Source of the DNA: Onstottus_B sp049273855
Lineage (GTDB): Bacteria; Acidobacteriota; Blastocatellia; UBA7656
Assembly: GCA_049273855.1 (NCBI GenBank)
Contig: JBASRN010000113.1
Coordinates: 1 to 34,223 of the forward strand
Direction of reading: 5' to 3'
DNA length: 34,223 nucleotides
Position 1 is the stretch's first letter; each line of letters starts with the position of its first letter. The notes under the pieces were generated by a model. It ran no database searches, was not told the DNA's origin, and saw only the letters and a list, made by a program, of their open reading frames with translations. Made by a program: the position numbers and the translations under genes. This document shows, piece after piece, positions 32,390 to 34,223 of the stretch.

Positions 32390-32573
32390 CTGATTCGCAA
32401 ATGTGCTGATTCGCAAGCGTACTGATTCGCAAGCGTACTGATTCGCAAGCGTGCCGATTCACAAGCGTGCTGATTCGCAAGCGTGCTGATTCACAAGCGT
32501 GCTGATTCACAAGCGTGCCGATTCGCAAGCGTGCTGATTCGCAAGCGTGCTGATTCGCAATTGGGGTGATTCG
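32390..32573. repeat. 16-bp tandem repeat array upstream of nth
   Basis: Eleven full units of consensus CTGATTCGCAAGCGTG head to tail (32390-32565) and a partial twelfth. Variation is limited to G/A at the eighth base, T/C at the second and G/A at the last, with the outer units more degenerate. The array ends 42 bases before the nth ATG, so it sits in or beside its promoter. No spacers separate units, so it is a minisatellite and not a CRISPR. Confidence 0.9.
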
Positions 32574-32801
32574 TTAGAGAGAGCCTGGTGCGTCGTGTCC
32601 TAACTTCAATTCTCAGCGCGTTCTCTGCGGCTGGGCGGCTCCGCGGTGAGCGGGGCTAGCAGGCTGTTGAACTGCTTCCTGCCGCGAAGTCACCAAGGCC
32701 GGAAGCAGCACGAAGTGGCTCGAGTCGCGAGTTTGTTGACTTAGTGCGGCTTGGTGCATTCGAGTCTTTGTGGCGCGATCAGTTTTGCATGGTTGCTAAG
32801 T
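32574..32801. other. Intergenic DNA with degenerate CTTTGTG-type palindrome
   Basis: Between the tandem array and the tRNA promoter I see no gene. The segment about 32680-32775 has GCGAAGTCACCAAGG ... CTTGGTGCATTCGAG, then CTTTGTGGC, an imperfect inverted repeat resembling the better-preserved copy at 33974-34050. Confidence 0.35.
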
Positions 32802-32831
32802 TTGACACTATTTGAAAGCGTCTGCGATAAT
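32802..32831 (+). promoter_or_regulatory. Sigma-70-type promoter of tRNA-Arg
   Basis: Perfect -35 TTGACA (32802-32807) and -10 GATAAT (32826-32831, five of six) with 18 bases between them. Transcription would begin near 32838, some 36 bases before the mature tRNA. Confidence 0.75.
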
Positions 32832-32873
32832 CGGGTTTTGACACCAGCGTTTGAGAGTCACCAGTAGCAGTAC

Positions 32874-32947
<74 letters not shown>

Positions 32948-33476
32948 CTTTAAGTTTCAACAGCTTACGGGCTCAACCGCAGGGTACTTTGGGGTGTCCG
33001 GTCACTTGTTCGGACACAATGAAGGCCGCCTTCTATCGAATACCTCGATATGAAGATAATTGCAGTCTGGGAGAAGCACTAGCCTCGCACCGTAGAACAC
33101 GCCGTCTACGTCCTAAGCGTTCGTTTCAGGTGACCTATGGAATTTCGGCGGATGAGTTGCTTTGAGCAGCCTGACAGTCGTATTCTGATGCCCGCTGTCT
33201 GAGCTATCTCTTTCACAAACACGAGCACAAGCGGAGTCTCACCTGCCCAACGAAACTGTAGGACGTCCTCTCTCACGCGAGATCGAATTCTTCCGGAAGA
33301 ATCGTGAGCGAATGCAAACCGACGAGTTTCGTAAGAGAGGGCTATTCATTGGCTCGTCGAAGCGGGATGCATAACTATCATAGGGGCGGCGCCTGAAGCT
33401 GAGCGGCATGAGGTGGACGGTGAGAGGGCCAACACGATCATCTCACTCAGGTGTTGTCAGTTGAGCAGAAACGCGC
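32948..33476. other. Gene-free region between tRNA and PaaK fragment
   Basis: 529 bases with no ORF that looks like a protein. I searched for the missing N-terminal part of the phenylacetate-CoA ligase in the plus-strand frames just before 33477 and found only an in-frame TGA five codons upstream and no recognisable residues beyond. DNA next to tRNA genes is a common integration site, but no integrase or attachment repeat is visible in the window. Confidence 0.5.
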
Positions 33477-33953
33477 TTGCCTGACGGCGAAACGGGAGAG
33501 CTGGTATTCACTTGCGTAACCAAGGAAGCGCTCCCGCTGATACGCTACCGGACGCGAGACCGCACGCGGTTGATTCGCGAGACTTGCGAATGCGGCCGCA
33601 CAAGCGCGCGGATGGAACGGGTAGTAGGTCGAACCGACGACATGATCATCGTCCGCGGAGTGAATGTCTTTCCTTCGCAGATCGAGACGGTGCTGTTGCA
33701 GGTGGGCGAAGTCGAGCCGCATTATCAGATCGTTGTGGATCGAAGCTCCGACTACATGGACGAACTGGATGTGCTGGTCGAAGCGCCGGCCGGAGTTTAC
33801 GGGAATCAACAACACCTGATGCAGCTTGAAAAACGATTGAGCTTCGAGGTCCAGAGCGCGCTTGGAATCAGTTGCAAGGTAAAGCTTGTCGGCCCGCGTG
33901 AAATCGAGCGAAGCGAAGGCAAGGCCGTCGGTAGTGGGGTAATAATGTGTTGA
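33477..33953 (+). pseudogene. C-terminal fragment of phenylacetate-CoA ligase
   Basis: 158 codons open from a TTG. LPDGETGELVFT, PLIRYRTRDRT, CECGRTSARMERVVGRTDDMI, VRGVNVFPSQIE and the end RSEGKAV are the motifs of the last third of PaaK-type AMP-forming ligases (full length about 430 aa), including the C-terminal AMP-binding subdomain. The N-terminal ~270 residues with the ATP-binding loop are missing; a TGA stops the frame five codons upstream. The fragment keeps good reading-frame integrity, so the truncation may be recent, by deletion or rearrangement. Confidence 0.75.
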
Positions 33954-34223
33954 TGCCTGGTGCCGCCGCTCCTGCCACGAAGACACTGAGACACAAAGCC
34001 GCACAAAGAAAAGCTTTGTGAAGCTTCGTGTCGTTGATGACTTAGTGGCGAGACTCTTCTCAACACGCTATTGCACCACTACCAGGCCGTCCGTGTGGTT
34101 GACAAGCGAAAGCTGTAGTAACTTGCAAACAGCAGTTTCGTTAGCGATCAAATCGGTGCAAATCCGTCAAACCCGTCTGATCGGTGGTCTATCAGTTAGT
34201 AAGAACCGCATGCCGGCGCCACT
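33954..34223. repeat. CTTCGTG/CACGAAG-type imperfect palindrome and 3' edge
   Basis: About 33974-34050 contains an imperfect inverted repeat: GCCACGAAGACACTGAG and CACAAAGCC against GCTTTGTG, CTTCGTGTCG and TTAGTGGC. It resembles the degenerate element near 32680-32775. No gene is seen from here to the end of the window. Confidence 0.45.

Noticed and set aside
32348..32416. Longer N-terminus of endonuclease III
   Set aside because: Would be encoded partly by the 16-bp repeat array and has no similarity to the family.
32390..32573. CRISPR array
   Set aside because: 16-bp units are directly abutting with no spacers, and there are no cas genes.

Overview
The window is bacterial chromosome with a fairly high GC content. 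It carries 20 reasonably complete protein genes, one tRNA, two gene fragments and an unusual load of small dispersed repeats. The gene set (bifunctional AroD-AroE, DinB-like protein, secreted M28 peptidase, YedK, endonuclease III, DusB, a V4R/DUF2378-like protein) together with repeat-rich intergenic DNA fits an uncultured soil-type lineage such as Acidobacteriota (Blastocatellia). That placement is inference; there is no rRNA or marker gene here to settle it.

Region 1 (46-20233, all on the minus strand, mostly tightly packed). Read in the direction of transcription from 20233 downward: AroD-AroE fusion; a protein made of two copies of an unrecognised beta-rich domain; a DszC/acyl-CoA-dehydrogenase-type flavoprotein; a ten-helix transporter fused to a low-molecular-weight phosphatase; an SsuD-like FMN monooxygenase; a SAM methyltransferase; three glycosyltransferases (GT2, a GT25 two-domain fusion, GT4); a giant 2072-residue multicopper oxidase; a secreted YVTN beta-propeller protein; and a GT32-like glycosyltransferase. 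This looks like a biosynthetic or surface-modification locus wrapped around a copper oxidase.

Region 2 (20565-23662, plus strand, divergent from region 1). Three exported proteins, SCO / cytochrome c-LivK fusion / SCO with a heavy-metal-binding domain, form a copper-delivery and electron-transfer operon. Its natural partner is the giant copper oxidase of region 1. The two halves are separated by the 11 kb block of monooxygenase, methyltransferase and glycosyltransferase genes, and this combined locus is the main candidate for an undescribed system.

Region 3 (23.7-32.6 kb, minus strand). More ordinary genes: DinB-like, M28 peptidase, NAD-dependent epimerase, 2Fe-2S ferredoxin-domain protein, V4R-like sensor protein, half of a C39 peptidase, DusB, YedK and endonuclease III. 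Between and at the ends of these genes lie four repeat types: AGTGGTTAGTGG-type inverted repeats, a telomere-like heptamer array in inverted halves, a 16-bp tandem array, and GAACTCTGAAC palindromes (also present in regions 1 and 2). Several genes end inside a repeat that supplies the stop codon.

Region 4 (32.6-34.2 kb, plus strand). A tRNA-Arg(ACG) with a clear sigma-70-type promoter, then apparently non-coding DNA with an orphan C-terminal fragment of a phenylacetate-CoA ligase.
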